A model generated the notes under the pieces. That model was not told where the DNA came from and did no database searches. It saw only the letters and a list, made by a program, of their open reading frames with translations. A DNA stretch of 64,000 nt from an uncultured Eubacteriales bacterium (GTDB lineage Bacteria; Bacillota; Clostridia; Christensenellales; UMGS416). Within the stretch, counting starts at the first letter, position 1, and each line of letters begins with the position of its first letter. Positions 8,758 to 16,943 of the stretch are shown piece by piece. The translations under genes were made by a program, and so were the position numbers. The DNA lies in the NCBI GenBank assembly GCA_900542005.1, contig UQLW01000010.1, forward strand, positions 14,096 through 78,095. Reading direction: 5' to 3'.

Positions 8758-8841
8758 GTTGTTCTCCTTTCAGCGGTTCAACGGATGATACGTCCCAAAG
8801 GGGCGATGAATATAGGATAATAGGATGAGTGGGTGTAAGCC

Positions 8842-9294
8842 TTATCCCTCTACCAGCTTTACGGCGGCTTCAGGGGTGAGGTTGCCGTAAATCATGGGCA
8901 GCAGGCCCTTGCCGTAATGATCCAGCACCAGGAAGGAGAAATCCACGCACTTCTCCACGTCCGCCAGGTTGGGCAGGGCGTCCTTGGCGATGATGTAGGT
9001 GCGGTTGCGTATCTCGCCGTCGCTCATATCCAGCTCCAGCGTGCCGACCTTCATACCATAGTTGGCCCGGACGATGAATTCGCTGGCGGCCTGGCGCTTT
9101 TCCTCCGGCACGTTGATGGGCGACATGGCATAGGCGATGATGCTGTCGTCGTTGATCTGCACGACAACCCGGACGCCGGTAAAGTTTTTCGCCGACATGT
9201 TGAAGGTAAAGAGGCCCTTCGTCGAATTATAGTTGAATTTCCAGTTCTGAGAATTGAGGTAGGTTTCCACCAAAACTGCCAGTTCCTGTCGCAT
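8842..9294 (-). CDS. YbjN-domain protein, copy 2
   Basis: A 150-residue paralogue of the gene at 8305-8757. The two differ at only a minority of positions, clustered near residues 20-45 and in the terminal residues (KLVEG versus NLAES), while the C-terminal 60 residues are almost the same. Both have their own strong ribosome sites, so both are probably expressed. The 84 bases between them hold no obvious promoter, so copy 1 may depend on transcription from copy 2. Differences in the first third are where ligand or partner choice could have diverged. Confidence 0.75.
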   Translation of the reverse strand: MRQELAVLVETYLNSQNWKFNYNSTKGLFTFNMSAKNFTGVRVVVQINDDSIIAYAMSPINVPEEKRQAASEFIVRANYGMKVGTLELDMSDGEIRNRTYIIAKDALPNLADVEKCVDFSFLVLDHYGKGLLPMIYGNLTPEAAVKLVEG

Positions 9295-9348
9295 AGTGAT
9301 CTCCCTTCCCTTTCAAAATATGGATAAGGCCAGCCCTTGCCGGGCCGG

Positions 9349-10569
9349 TCATAGTCCGCCAAGCCGGATCAGCGTCAGCATGGCCTGGGCGCCGCGCCGC
9401 TCGCGCTCCAGCACCAGAAGCCGCCCGCGCCCCCAGAGGCCGGGCTTGGAGGAGGCCATCGCCTCCATGGCCGTGTGCAGCCGCATGGGGCCGTCCAGCG
9501 AGCCGGTAAGCCCGCCGCCGTTTTTGAGCTCCCGCAGGATATTGCGGTAGGCCGGCGATTCCAGCTTCTGCTCGAAACGGGGCTGTTCGCGCTCAAAGGC
9601 CTCCAGAAGGCCGTCAAAGAATTCTTCCGCGCTGTAGGGGCGGTCGCGCTTAAGGCCATAGAGCAGCGCCGCCTCCTCCAGCCCCTCGCAGGTATAGCGG
9701 GAAAAGTGGGCGGTCATCCGCCCATATTGCGCGCGGGGAAAGAAATAGTACCTTCCCTGCATCCGGCCAAAGACCTTCATCGTATCCAGATAGCCCAGGG
9801 CCTGGTTGAAGGCCAGGGTCTCCGGAGAAAGATCGAAGAGCCCGCCCAGGGGCATGGAATACTTGATGGTGATGATGGTGGCGCCGTCGGGACGCACCGG
9901 ACGGACCAGCCCCACGCCGCCAATGTCTACGGTAATGATATGCCTGCACCCCCGGCGCAGCAGCATCCGTACCGGCATATTGTCGCCAATTCCCCCGTCG
10001 ATGAATTCATGCTCGCCGATCTGAACGGATTTGAAGATGGGGAAGCAGGCGCTTGCCATAATATAATCGATGAGCTGGCCCTGGGGGATTTCCCCCACAA
10101 AGATCTCCGTGGTGGAAAGGTCCGTCTTGGAGAAGGTGGTCATGCCGTAATCAATCCCCGAGGCGCGGATCCGCTCCTCGTCCAGGATCGCGGCCAGCGT
10201 ATCGCGCAGCGGCGTGTTGTCCAGCCCCCTGCGCATGATCATCTCCCGGGTGATGGCGGCCAGGTTCCGGGGATCCAGCAGGTTTTCCGTGGCGTCGGAT
10301 ATGCCGTCGGCCTTGACAATCTGGCTCATGCGCACGCTGTGCCAGGCGTCCAGGGCCGCCTGGAAATCCCCCTGGGCCAGCAGGGCCCCATTGATGGAGC
10401 CGATGGATGCGCCGGTGACCGCCTGGATGGGGATATCCATCTCCCGCAGCGCCTGCCAGACGCCCAGCTGATAGGCGCCCTTGGCCCCGCCGCCCATAAA
10501 GACAAGCCCAAAGCCCTCCGGCGGGATCACAATGTCCCCCTCCCGGCGGGGAAGCAGGGCCTGGCCCAT
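9349..10569 (-). CDS. Patatin-like phospholipase
   Basis: A 406-residue Ser/Asp-dyad lipid acyl hydrolase. Seen: the oxyanion motif GGGAKGAYQLG near residue 26, the nucleophile elbow GASIG about 30 residues later, and the second catalytic residue in DGGIGDNMP near residue 190. Patatins cleave acyl chains from phospholipids or glycolipids; the substrate is not readable. No signal peptide, so it acts inside the cell, perhaps at the membrane. The C-terminal 150 residues are helical and carry no recognised domain. Its start codon overlaps the cyclophilin stop by one base (TAATG), so it is translationally coupled to that gene. Confidence 0.85.
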   Translation of the reverse strand: MGQALLPRREGDIVIPPEGFGLVFMGGGAKGAYQLGVWQALREMDIPIQAVTGASIGSINGALLAQGDFQAALDAWHSVRMSQIVKADGISDATENLLDPRNLAAITREMIMRRGLDNTPLRDTLAAILDEERIRASGIDYGMTTFSKTDLSTTEIFVGEIPQGQLIDYIMASACFPIFKSVQIGEHEFIDGGIGDNMPVRMLLRRGCRHIITVDIGGVGLVRPVRPDGATIITIKYSMPLGGLFDLSPETLAFNQALGYLDTMKVFGRMQGRYYFFPRAQYGRMTAHFSRYTCEGLEEAALLYGLKRDRPYSAEEFFDGLLEAFEREQPRFEQKLESPAYRNILRELKNGGGLTGSLDGPMRLHTAMEAMASSKPGLWGRGRLLVLERERRGAQAMLTLIRLGGL

Positions 10570-11075
10570 TATAGAAGCTTTTCCGGCTCGCCCACGTCCT
10601 CAGCGTCTACGGTGATGCGGGCGATGCGCATATCGTCCAGGGGCTTGTCGCGCATATCGGTGGCCACAGAGGCGATCCGGTCCACCACATCCATCCCCTC
10701 GGTTACATGGCCAAAGGCGGCATACTGGCCGTCCAGATGGGGCGCGTCCGCGTGCATGATGAAGAACTGGGAGCCGGCCGAATTGGGATGGGCGGCACGG
10801 GCCATGGAGATGACGCCGCGGGTATGGCGCAGCGGATTGTTGTACCCGTTGCTGGCAAACTCTCCCCGGATGGTATAGCCGGGGCCGCCGGTACCGTTGC
10901 CCATGGGGTCGCCGCCCTGGATCATGAAGCCGGGGATGACGCGGTGGAAGATGAGGCCGTCGTAAAAGCCGGCCTTGGCCAGCGAGGCGAAATTCTTCAC
11001 CGTGTTGGGCGCGTAGTCTTCATCCAGCTGGATTTTGATGACGCCGCCCTTTTCCATTTCAATGGTTGCAATCAT
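10569..11075 (-). CDS. Cyclophilin-type peptidyl-prolyl cis-trans isomerase
   Basis: A 168-residue single-domain cyclophilin that speeds cis-trans isomerisation of X-Pro bonds. Seen: the active-site Arg in FHRVIPGFMIQGGDP, the GTGGPGYTIRGEF loop, and NSAGSQFFIMHADAPHLDGQYAAFG, the central hydrophobic pocket. There is no signal peptide, so it is cytoplasmic. AAGGAG lies 6 bases before the ATG. It is the first gene of a two-gene unit with the patatin, an unusual partner; the one-base overlap suggests equal production. A role in folding the phospholipase is possible but is inference. Confidence 0.9.
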   Translation of the reverse strand: MIATIEMEKGGVIKIQLDEDYAPNTVKNFASLAKAGFYDGLIFHRVIPGFMIQGGDPMGNGTGGPGYTIRGEFASNGYNNPLRHTRGVISMARAAHPNSAGSQFFIMHADAPHLDGQYAAFGHVTEGMDVVDRIASVATDMRDKPLDDMRIARITVDAEDVGEPEKLL

Positions 11076-11195
11076 GCTGTACTCCTTCGCCGGCGCGGTA
11101 TGGGGGCGCGCCAGTATTTCTCTTGTGTGCTGTTATAATACGCCGCAGGCGGCCAAAACCCTTCCCGCCGGCACAAAAATCTCAAAAAAGGAGGG

Positions 11196-13382
11196 TTATA
11201 CCTCAGCGATCTCCCACTGTACCGCCCCATGATCCCCCGGCATGGGCGTAAGGGGCAGGCCGGCGGACATGAGCGCCGCGCCGGAGAGGGTCAGGCCCGT
11301 ATCGCCCACGCGATAGCGGGCATGGGGCTTGAGGCCCTTGAGCCGGACCCGGAAGCCGGGGGAGGCCGCCTGGGCATAGCGCTGCACAAAGCTGAACAGC
11401 GCCCGGTCGCGCTCCGGGCTGACGAACATCCACGCGGCGTATTCGCTCTGGGCCATGACGTCGCTGAGCCGGTAATAATCGCCCCGGTTGATCAGCGCTT
11501 CATTGCGCTTGTAGGTCGCCACCTGGGCGGCCACCTGGCCCTTTTCCTCCTCGCTCATGCGGCTGATGTCCAGCTCATAGCCGAAGGTGCCGGCCATGGC
11601 CACAACCCCGCGGGTATGCAGCGGGGTGCTGCGGCCGGTCTGGTGGTTGGGGCAGACCGACACATGGCTGCCCACGGCGCTGACAGGATAGCCAAAGCTT
11701 GTGCCATACTGGATGATAAGGCGCTCTGCGGCGTCGGTATCGTCGCTGCACCAGATCTGGGGCGTATAGTAGAGCATCCCCGCGTCAAAGCGGCCGCCGC
11801 CGCCGGAGCAGCCCTCAAAGAGGATATCGGGGAAGGCCGAGGTCAGCCGCTCCATCAGCCGGTAAACCCCCAGGATGTGGCGGTGGCCGGCCTCGCCCTG
11901 GCGGCTGGCAGGCAGGGCGGCGGAGCCGACCTCCGTCAGGTGCCGGTTCATATCCCACTTGACATAGGCGATATTGGCCGAGGCCAGCACAGCGCTGATG
12001 GAATCGAAGAGATAATCCTGCACGTCGCGGCGGCCCATATCCAGCACCAGCTGATTGCGGCTGCGGCTGCCGGGGCGGCCGGGAATATGGAGGCACCAGT
12101 CGGGATGGGCGCGGTACAGATCACTGTCCTCGCTGACCATTTCCGGCTCGATCCAGATTCCGAGGCCCAGGCCGCAGGCGTTCACCCTGTCCGCCAGCTG
12201 GGCCAGGCTGCCCTTGAGCTTCCGCTCGTTGACGGTCCAGTCTCCCAGGCCGGAATTGTCGTCGTCCCGCTTGCCGAACCAGCCGTCGTCCATCACCAGC
12301 AGCTCCACGCCCAGCGGGGCCGCGCTGCGGGCGATCTCTACGAGCTTATCGCTGTCAAAGTCAAAATATACGGCCTCCCAGGAATTGATGAGCACGGGAC
12401 GGCGGGCGGCCCGGTACTTGCCCCGGCACAGATGGTCGCGGAAGGCGCGGTGCAGCCGCTGGGACAGGCCCGTCAGCCCTTCGCCGCTGAAGGTCAGGCA
12501 CACCTCGGGCACGGGGAAGGTTTCCCCGGGCGCCAGCGCCCAGCGGAAAGTGTCGGGATGGATCCCCATGACCAGGCGCGTGGAGCCGGTCTGATCCACC
12601 TCGGCCTGGGCCAGGAAGCTGCCGCTGTATACCAGGCTGGCGCCGTAGCAGCAGCCGGCGTCCTCGGTGGCGTCCCGGTCGCAGAGGATCACAAAGGGGT
12701 TATACTGATGGCTGGAGGCGCCGCGGAGCGAATCCACCCGGAGCTTGCCGTGGGGCAGGGGCGTGCGCTGGGGCATCCGTTCCCGGCAGTGGCGTCCATG
12801 GAAGGTATACAGGTCGTATTCGCTGGAGGGGAAGTCCAGCCCCAGGGAAAGGGCGCGATCCAGAAGCAGGGGGGCCGTGCCGCGGTTTTCGATGAGAGCA
12901 GCGCGGGTGATCACATCGTCCCGCTCCAACACGCCGTAGAGCAGCGTGACCCGCAGGCCGGTATGGGGATCGGCCAGGTAAATCTTCAGCGTGTCAAAGC
13001 CCTCGCCATAGAGGGCCGGAAGCCCTTCAAGGCTGTATTTACCGGCGCACAGCTCAAAACCGTCATAGCGCAGGTCGGCATAGGCTACGCCGTCGAGGCC
13101 GGTTACGGCCAGGGCGCTTTCCCGGAAATCCGTAGCCCCATAGGTCGGGTATTCCTGCGGCTGGTTATCCAGGGAAAAGCTCCGGTCGCCGCCGGTATCG
13201 GCGGGGTTGGCGGAGAAGGACATGGCGTAGTGGGGCAGCAGATAGCTCAGATCCTCGCCGTCGATCCGGGGGCCATAGTAGGTATGCAGCAAAAAGCCAT
13301 AGGGCCCCACCTTCAGCTGATAGGTGGAGGCCTGGGTATGCAAGGTGAAAAGCCCCTGATTTGGGTCGGCTACAATGGACAT
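11196..13382 (-). CDS. Alpha-galactosidase, GH36
   Basis: A 728-residue retaining alpha-galactosidase that removes terminal alpha-1,6 or alpha-1,3 galactose from oligosaccharides or glycolipids. The N-terminal beta-supersandwich (about 1-330) is followed by the TIM barrel, with the nucleophile Asp in VKWDMNRHL (about residue 477) and the acid/base Asp in WCSDDTDAAERL (about 546). The loop ECSGGGGRFD and the tryptophan-rich VMDDGWFGKRDDDNSGLGDW are GH36 hallmarks, and a C-terminal beta domain closes the protein. Length is normal. No signal peptide, so it works on imported sugars. It follows the ceramidase-like gene by 24 bases in one operon and has AAAGGAG before the ATG. Confidence 0.93.
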   Translation of the reverse strand: MSIVADPNQGLFTLHTQASTYQLKVGPYGFLLHTYYGPRIDGEDLSYLLPHYAMSFSANPADTGGDRSFSLDNQPQEYPTYGATDFRESALAVTGLDGVAYADLRYDGFELCAGKYSLEGLPALYGEGFDTLKIYLADPHTGLRVTLLYGVLERDDVITRAALIENRGTAPLLLDRALSLGLDFPSSEYDLYTFHGRHCRERMPQRTPLPHGKLRVDSLRGASSHQYNPFVILCDRDATEDAGCCYGASLVYSGSFLAQAEVDQTGSTRLVMGIHPDTFRWALAPGETFPVPEVCLTFSGEGLTGLSQRLHRAFRDHLCRGKYRAARRPVLINSWEAVYFDFDSDKLVEIARSAAPLGVELLVMDDGWFGKRDDDNSGLGDWTVNERKLKGSLAQLADRVNACGLGLGIWIEPEMVSEDSDLYRAHPDWCLHIPGRPGSRSRNQLVLDMGRRDVQDYLFDSISAVLASANIAYVKWDMNRHLTEVGSAALPASRQGEAGHRHILGVYRLMERLTSAFPDILFEGCSGGGGRFDAGMLYYTPQIWCSDDTDAAERLIIQYGTSFGYPVSAVGSHVSVCPNHQTGRSTPLHTRGVVAMAGTFGYELDISRMSEEEKGQVAAQVATYKRNEALINRGDYYRLSDVMAQSEYAAWMFVSPERDRALFSFVQRYAQAASPGFRVRLKGLKPHARYRVGDTGLTLSGAALMSAGLPLTPMPGDHGAVQWEIAEV

Positions 13383-13406
13383 GGGGGTGCTCCTTTCTTC
13401 CGGGGG

Positions 13407-14561
13407 TTATTTTCCAGCGTCGGCTATCGCCGCCATCAGCGCCTGGCGGCTCGCATCGCTGAGCGTATCCTGCAGGGTTTCATAGGTCATCCCATCAAAG
13501 CAGGGGCCTGCAATATAGGGCCCCTTGCCCTGGGCATAGCATACCAGGGCCGCCTTCTGGGGATCCAGGGCCCGGTTGTATTCGCTGAAGAGCTCGTTTT
13601 CACAGAACACAAGCCGGTAGGGGCCCAGGCAAAGGGTATCAATCTTGGCGTCGGCCTGCAGCCTTTCCGGATGGGCCAGGTTCCTTTGGGAGAATTCGAT
13701 GCCGTACTGCAGCACCTCCCGCTCCCGGGCGCTGTAGTATTCGGGGATCACCAGGCTGCTTGGATCCTTGAGGCTGTGGGACAGCGGCAGCAGCCGCTCC
13801 CGATAGGCCAGGGTAAGGGGATGGGCCGGGGCTGACAGCGCCAGCAGCCGGTCGAATTCATCGGCCATTTTTCTTCCAAAGGCCTCCATCTGCCCTTCTG
13901 TCTGCTCCTTCCGGGTAAAGCGGGTGCTTACGTCGCCGGCCGCGCCCTGCAGGAAGGCGAAGAATTCACCGGGGTGGCGCGCCTCCAGCAGCCGCAGGGC
14001 TGCGCCGGGATATTCGCCGGTAAAAAAGGGCGTGTCGCCGCCCAGCACGGTGGGGTGGCAGTTGTAGAGGCAAAGCGAGGCGATGCGGGTGGCCCCTTCA
14101 TAGAGGCAGAGCGTATGGGCCAGTATCTGGTCGGTCTGCCAGCGGCTGATCCGGCTGTCGCCGATTTGGCGGTAGGGCTCCCAGGCATAGCCGCAGGTAA
14201 GCGCAGCGCTCCGGGGCTTCAGGGCAAGGATGGCCTCTGTAAGCTGCCGGAGGACCAGCGCCTCATAGGCGGGGTCGTCAATATCGGGCCCGAAATGGGT
14301 GTGGGTGCAGCAGATGACGACGTGCGCGGCGGCGCCCCAGCGGGCCTCCAGGGCCTGCTGCAGCTGGCGCTGCAGGCTGCGCGGGCTGTAGCATAGATCC
14401 AGCGCGCAGAGCACAAAGGACGCCTCTTCCTGCCGCAGCAAGAGAATGCGCCCATAGAGGAAATCCCGTATCCGCTCCATGGGCTGGGTTTGCTGGGCGT
14501 AGCCGATGGCCTTAATGGGGGCCTGCGGGTTGATGCAGACCTTGGTGGTGGCAATTTGCAT
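13407..14561 (-). CDS. Neutral/alkaline ceramidase-like hydrolase
   Basis: A 384-residue protein with the core of the non-lysosomal ceramidase N-terminal domain: a zinc-type motif THTHFGPDIDD near residue 88, a second His in NCHPTVLGG, and QGAAGDVSTRF, which in true ceramidases carries the reactive Ser region. Known ceramidases hydrolyse the N-acyl bond of ceramide and are secreted; this one has no signal peptide and is much shorter, so it may act on another amide or ester. Cotranscription with a GH36 alpha-galactosidase hints at glycolipid or host-glycan breakdown (inference). GGGGAGG precedes the ATG, and a clear promoter lies about 95 bases upstream. Confidence 0.7.
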   Translation of the reverse strand: MQIATTKVCINPQAPIKAIGYAQQTQPMERIRDFLYGRILLLRQEEASFVLCALDLCYSPRSLQRQLQQALEARWGAAAHVVICCTHTHFGPDIDDPAYEALVLRQLTEAILALKPRSAALTCGYAWEPYRQIGDSRISRWQTDQILAHTLCLYEGATRIASLCLYNCHPTVLGGDTPFFTGEYPGAALRLLEARHPGEFFAFLQGAAGDVSTRFTRKEQTEGQMEAFGRKMADEFDRLLALSAPAHPLTLAYRERLLPLSHSLKDPSSLVIPEYYSAREREVLQYGIEFSQRNLAHPERLQADAKIDTLCLGPYRLVFCENELFSEYNRALDPQKAALVCYAQGKGPYIAGPCFDGMTYETLQDTLSDASRQALMAAIADAGK

Positions 14562-14654
14562 GGAAATACCTCCCCAGGGAAATGCCGCTCCCCGCCGGGC
14601 GTATAAAAAACGCGCCCCGGGCTCCCGGCGGCGGGCGGAGTCGATCTATCTGCC

Positions 14655-14683
14655 ATTATACCATAGGGCAATGGGGCCGCCAA
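14655..14683 (-). promoter_or_regulatory. Promoter of the ceramidase-like/GH36 operon
   Basis: On the minus strand: TTGGCG (14678-14683), 17 bases, TATAAT (14655-14660) with an extended TGG before it. Confidence 0.65.
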
Positions 14684-14729
14684 GGCTTTCGCAGCGGGCC
14701 AGGCAGGGGAAAAGCGACAGCATGGAGGC

Positions 14730-14757
14730 AAAAAAAGAAGCCGCCTAATAGGCGGCT
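14730..14757 (-). terminator. Terminator of the sigma factor-serpin operon
   Basis: The 8-bp stem AGCCGCCT / AGGCGGCT with a 3-base loop (14739-14757) is followed on the minus strand by TTCTTTTTTT, about 50 bases beyond the serpin stop. Confidence 0.85.
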
Positions 14758-14809
14758 CCTAGGCGGGCGCGGCCTGCGCGCATCCGATCAGGCGCGCGGC
14801 GCGGCCCCG

Positions 14810-16267
14810 TCAGGGCTGGTTCACCACGCCCATGAAAAGCGTCATGCCGTCGGCGCCGGTAACGGCGAACAGGAAGGGGCGGTCGAGGGTGAAGTCCACC
14901 TCGTCCTGGGGCATGGCCGCGCCGGCCATCATCATGACCGTGTAGGCGGCGGCTGTGCAGCCCTCCTCGTCGATCGCTACCCGGACCCCCTGCTGGGCCT
15001 GCGATAGGAAAATTCCGTCCACCGCCCCGGTCATGGGGCTGAAATCGGAGACATCGGGCTGGAATACGTCGGTGACGCCCAGCGATTCCAGCCCCTCGCG
15101 CAGCGAAAGCTGGGCGCTGATATCGAATTTGGGTACCGCGAGGTTGACCAGCGTGGCTTTGTGGTTTGCCCAGTCCTCCTGGCCGGTGAATAAGAACGCC
15201 ATCGCCTCGTCATCCTGAAGCAGCGACTGAACGTCCGTCCCCTCGTCCGGAAGAATAAACCACATGGCCCCGCCGTTTTCCAGCCCCTGAGCCACGGCGG
15301 AGAAATTCTCGCCCCAGTAATAGTCGCCCATGACCGATTGACGCATGAAATCCACGGATTTATCGCCGGATGCGCTGTGAAAAACGCCGGGCCCGGTCAG
15401 GGAGGGATCAAATTCGTGGCTCCACTTGGCCCGGAAGTAAACGGTGGTGGCCAGGGCCATGACCGTGCCGGCATCCAGCTTCAGCGCGTCCACCTGATCC
15501 TTCAGGAGGCCGCCCGTCTGCTCGTTGAGCCAGTTTTGCAGGGCGGCGTTAAAGGCGTCGGAGCCCATCTCACCCCGGTAGGCCGAGGCATAATAGCTTT
15601 GCGCCAGCCGGTCCAGGGTCTCCTGGCGGAAGGGCACCCGCTCATCCAGCCACAGGGAGCTGGCCAGGACGCTGGTAACTGCGCCATCGTTCCGGTAGGC
15701 GCCGTTCCATAGGGCTGAAGCCTGGGCGCGCAGGGCGTCCATGTCGGCCACGTTCAGCAGCGAAAGCACCTGCTGCCGGCTGTCGCCCTCCGTCAGCTCG
15801 GCCAGCATGCCCAGCGCGATATACAGGTTCAGCGGGGAATAGGCCCGGTTCTCGGTACCGGCCCCTGAAAGGAATTGGCGGGCTGCCGCGGTGAAGAAAC
15901 CGTCCATGCCCTGGGTATAGCCTTCCGAGCGCTGGCGCTGCGCCTGGACATCGTGCCACCAGGCGTCGTAGCTCTCCTGGAAGGAATCAAGATATTCGCC
16001 GGTTTCCGGATCAATATGGGCCTGCTCATCAGGATAGGGGGCCATTTGGGGATAGGCGGGCTGGGCCAGAGCATAGGCGGTAAGCGGGGACGGGCTGCCC
16101 TGGGGCCAGAGCAGCACCACGGCCAGCACCGCCGCCGCCAGCACCGCGGCGCAGGCCGCCTGAAAGGCAGGGCGCCGGACGAGAGCCGTGGGGCGGGCCT
16201 CCAGCGTCCGGCGCTTCAGGGCGTCCGGCACATGGAGCTGTTCATTGGCCCTTCGATAGCGGTTCAT
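14810..16267 (-). CDS. Membrane-anchored serpin with anti-sigma-like N-terminus
   Basis: A 485-residue protein in three parts. Residues 1-32 are cytoplasmic and of the short type (YRRANEQLHVPDALKRRTLEA) seen at the head of many ECF anti-sigma factors. A membrane helix follows at about 34-54. Residues about 100-485 are a complete serpin: SPLNLYIALGML, TVYFRAKW, FHSASG with a later MRQS, and a C-terminal DRPFLFAVTG. The hinge EEGCTAAAYT (residues 434-443) has the Glu-Glu-Gly and small residues that allow loop insertion in inhibitory serpins; counting from Gly436 puts P1 near Ala450, suggesting an elastase-like target (inference). The start overlaps the sigma-factor stop (ATGA). It is probably both a surface protease trap and the sensor holding the sigma factor. 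Confidence 0.82.
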   Translation of the reverse strand: MNRYRRANEQLHVPDALKRRTLEARPTALVRRPAFQAACAAVLAAAVLAVVLLWPQGSPSPLTAYALAQPAYPQMAPYPDEQAHIDPETGEYLDSFQESYDAWWHDVQAQRQRSEGYTQGMDGFFTAAARQFLSGAGTENRAYSPLNLYIALGMLAELTEGDSRQQVLSLLNVADMDALRAQASALWNGAYRNDGAVTSVLASSLWLDERVPFRQETLDRLAQSYYASAYRGEMGSDAFNAALQNWLNEQTGGLLKDQVDALKLDAGTVMALATTVYFRAKWSHEFDPSLTGPGVFHSASGDKSVDFMRQSVMGDYYWGENFSAVAQGLENGGAMWFILPDEGTDVQSLLQDDEAMAFLFTGQEDWANHKATLVNLAVPKFDISAQLSLREGLESLGVTDVFQPDVSDFSPMTGAVDGIFLSQAQQGVRVAIDEEGCTAAAYTVMMMAGAAMPQDEVDFTLDRPFLFAVTGADGMTLFMGVVNQP

Positions 16268-16734
16268 AGGTCAACCTCCTTCAGGGATGCACGCAGCAGG
16301 CCGCGGCCCCGGCTGAGCCTGGACTTGACGGTCCCCTGGGCGCAGCCGCAGGCCGCCGCAATCTCCGCCACGGACAGCCCTTCAAAATAATGCAGATGGA
16401 TGACGGTGCGGTAGGGAGCGGGAAGGGCCAATACGGCGGCGTACACCGCCCGGTCAGGCTCGGGGACCGAGAGCTGGGCGGCCAGCTCCATGGGCAGCAC
16501 CCTGCGCCGCCAGGGCGCAGAGGCCAGGCTCTTGGCGCGGTTGACGGTACAGCGAATCAGCCAGGCCTTCTGGTGCTCGGCGGTAGTGAGCCGCCCTTCA
16601 TGGCGGAAAAAGCGCAGAAAAACCTCCTGAAAAATGTCCTCGGCGTCCTGGAGCTTACCCGTACGGGCCAGCGCCAGCCGCCATACCATATCGCCCCAAC
16701 GCTCGACCATGCAGGCGCGCTGCTGTTGATTCAT
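16264..16734 (-). CDS. ECF-type RNA polymerase sigma factor
   Basis: A 156-residue two-domain sigma factor. Region 2 carries DAEDIFQEVFLRFF, which opens and binds the -10 element. Region 4 carries LPAPYRTVIHLHYFEGLSVAEIAAACGCAQGTVKSRLSRGRGLLR, the -35-binding helix-turn-helix. GGGGAAGGGG before 16734 supports this ATG over one at 16770. It is the first gene of an operon whose second gene, a membrane serpin, overlaps it by four bases, the usual arrangement for a sigma factor and its anti-sigma. A TGCAACC element upstream may be its own recognition site. Regulon unknown. Confidence 0.9.
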   Translation of the reverse strand: MNQQQRACMVERWGDMVWRLALARTGKLQDAEDIFQEVFLRFFRHEGRLTTAEHQKAWLIRCTVNRAKSLASAPWRRRVLPMELAAQLSVPEPDRAVYAAVLALPAPYRTVIHLHYFEGLSVAEIAAACGCAQGTVKSRLSRGRGLLRASLKEVDL

Positions 16735-16772
16735 GACCCCTTCCCCTTTCTTCTTTACACCGGCGTTCATCT

Positions 16773-16803
16773 ATAATACCCTGGAGGAGGGCGAAAGGTT
16801 GCA
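16773..16803 (-). promoter_or_regulatory. Candidate autoregulated ECF promoter
   Basis: On the minus strand TGCAACCTTT (16794-16803) lies 15 bases before TATTAT (16773-16778). A GCAAC core fits an ECF-type -35 (most contain AAC), and TATTAT could also serve sigma-A. Confidence 0.4.
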
Positions 16804-16943
16804 TAGAATTTTAGCCCTTTTTGCGGCCCCCTACCGCGAAAGGGGGCCGGGTCTTCAGGCAAGGCTTGATGCCTGCCCGGCGCCGCCGGGAAAGCCGGCG
16901 AAAACGGGAAGCGCCGCCGCCCCGACGCCAATCAAACGGCGGG

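Noticed and set aside
11229..13835. An 868-codon open frame on the plus strand opposite the GH36 gene
   Set aside because: Antisense shadow; it also runs across the operon boundary into the ceramidase-like gene and has no family features.
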